Shown here in pieces: positions 63,172 through 64,000 of a DNA stretch of 64,000 nt (its first letter is position 1; every line of letters starts with the position of its first letter). The notes beneath the pieces were generated by a model, which had not been told where the DNA came from, made no database searches, and was given only the letters and a program-made list of their open reading frames with translations. The DNA is taken from assembly GCF_003443675.1 (NCBI RefSeq), contig NZ_CP031963.1:496001-560000 (forward strand). Reading direction: 5' to 3'. The DNA is from Aquimarina sp. BL5. GTDB taxonomy: Bacteria; Bacteroidota; Bacteroidia; Flavobacteriales; Flavobacteriaceae. The translations under genes and the position numbers were made by a program.

Positions 63172-64000
63172 ATGAAAAAATCAATTTTCTTATTACTCAC
63201 TTCAATATCATTATTAACAAGTTGTAGTAGTGATGACTCAGACGAACAAATTATCATCGTACCCGAGGCTAATAATGTAAAACTAGCTGATAACACTATA
63301 CACGGAAAAATTCTTACGGATTCTGAAGGCATGTCGCTTTATTTCTTTTCGAGAGATACTAAGGAACAATCAGAATGCTCAGGTAATTGTAAAACTGCTT
63401 GGCCTATATTTTATACAGCTGACTTAACCTTAGATGATGGTTTAGATGCTAATGATTTTGGTGTAATTACTAGAACTGACGGAGAAAAACAAAATACATA
63501 TAAAGGATGGCCATTATATTATTTTGCTAATGATAATGCAGCAGGCGATACTAACGGCGATAAAATTGGCAATAACTGGTACATTGCTAAACCAGATTAT
63601 TCCTTAATGTATGCAGAAGCTCAATTAGTGGGTAGAGATGGTGATGGAAATGATCAAAATTTCACTAGTGATTATACTCCTGGAGATGAACTTACCTTTT
63701 ATATGACAAGTAGTAAAGGAAGAACCATATACAGCTTTAGCCGAGATACAAAAGACAAAAACAGCTTCACTGCAGAAGATTTTTCTAACAATGCAGCATG
63801 GCCAGTTTTTCATATAGATATAGATAGATTACCTAGTATTCTTGATGCTAGTGATTTTGGAACCATCGATGTTTTTGGTACACCACAATTAACCTATAAA
63901 GGAAGACCTTTATACTATTTTGGACAAGATGTAGAAAGAGGAGATAATTATGGAATCAATGTTCCTAATCCAGGTATTTGGCCAATTGTTAATACCGATA
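63172..64000 (+). CDS. Secreted-repeat (PF03640/COG4315) lipoprotein, partial at right edge
   Basis: The frame begins with the ATG at 63172 and is still open at the window end (276 codons seen). SPII signal ends SLLTSC (Cys18), followed by an acidic linker (SSDDSDEQ). Two tandem copies of the secreted-repeat domain are visible: SLYFFSRDTKEQSECSGNCKTAWP with YKGWPLYYFANDNAAGDTNGD (about 58-130), and TIYSFSRDTKDKNSFTAEDF with YKGRPLYYFGQD (about 182-255). The repeats carry the conserved W-P and K-G-x-P-L-Y-Y-F signature of the family, whose function is unknown. It follows the membrane LytTR gene on the same strand, after about 350 bp. Confidence 0.85.
   Translation, partial: MKKSIFLLLTSISLLTSCSSDDSDEQIIIVPEANNVKLADNTIHGKILTDSEGMSLYFFSRDTKEQSECSGNCKTAWPIFYTADLTLDDGLDANDFGVITRTDGEKQNTYKGWPLYYFANDNAAGDTNGDKIGNNWYIAKPDYSLMYAEAQLVGRDGDGNDQNFTSDYTPGDELTFYMTSSKGRTIYSFSRDTKDKNSFTAEDFSNNAAWPVFHIDIDRLPSILDASDFGTIDVFGTPQLTYKGRPLYYFGQDVERGDNYGINVPNPGIWPIVNTD

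Noticed and set aside
1..64000. tRNA, rRNA, CRISPR, transposase, integrase or prophage genes
   Set aside because: I looked for cloverleaf-like GC-rich segments, regular short repeats and DDE or tyrosine-recombinase motifs and found none I could support.

Overview
The window is AT-rich (about one third G+C by eye), gene-dense chromosomal DNA from a marine member of the Bacteroidota, almost certainly a Flavobacteriaceae species (Aquimarina-like, but the genus cannot be fixed from this sequence). The signs are four large secreted proteins with type IX secretion (T9SS) C-terminal sorting domains, many SPII lipoproteins, LytS/LytTR two-component pairs, AraC regulators with multi-TM N-termini, and TAnnTTTG-type -7 promoter elements. 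I see no rRNA, tRNA, CRISPR array, insertion sequence or prophage.

Layout. 1-4.9 kb: the start of a secreted protein leaving the left edge, a TolB-like propeller lipoprotein, a LytS/LytTR pair and a trypsin-like lipoprotein. 5.1-8.8 kb: a second LytS/LytTR pair, a TPR lipoprotein and a LamG-like secreted protein. 9-10.7 kb: an Asp/Glu racemase divergent from a LysR regulator, with a 33-bp perfect palindrome between them. 11-16.2 kb: two T9SS cargo proteins (beta-helix+CBM6; ThuA+DUF1080+beta-trefoils+CBM6). 16.6-24.9 kb: a Crp/Fnr regulator, a probable five-gene operon (DUF4386, two alpha/beta hydrolases, an NQO-type flavoprotein, a lipoprotein), an AraC regulator, a barrel protein, an S41 protease and a cold-shock protein. 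25-31.4 kb: AraC, a DJ-1/PfpI protein, a translationally coupled pair of unknown genes, a GAF histidine kinase and YqhD. 31.7-41.6 kb: a GEVED/FN3 T9SS protein, outer-membrane phospholipase A, an S9 oligopeptidase and a beta-helix/CBM6/PA14 T9SS protein. 41.8-51.4 kb: an outer-membrane receptor, AraC and a third LytS/LytTR pair, divergent from a serine-hydrolase/ABC-exporter operon that includes a 39-residue membrane peptide. 51.5-59.4 kb: a second LamG-like protein, a penicillin-acylase-family enzyme, SelO with a small partner, DUF3667 and an M28 peptidase. 59.5-64 kb: an OB-fold/YceI/DUF5777 operon, a membrane-bound LytTR regulator, and a secreted-repeat lipoprotein that runs off the right edge.

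How the genes may work together. The two beta-helix/CBM6 proteins, 27 kb apart, have the same 17-base sequence containing an ATTGGT-TG-ACCAAT palindrome upstream. This suggests a shared GntR/FadR-type regulator and one polysaccharide response, although the window has no SusC/SusD pair. Most of the rest is envelope biology: secreted hydrolases, outer-membrane receptors and barrels, an exporter, and an unusually dense set of membrane-linked regulators (three LytS/LytTR pairs, one membrane LytTR protein, three TM-AraC proteins, one GAF kinase). The least explained parts are the exporter locus with its microprotein, the OB-fold/YceI/DUF5777/LytTR/secreted-repeat neighbourhood, the paired LamG-like proteins, and the RGG-rich exported protein with its small membrane partner.
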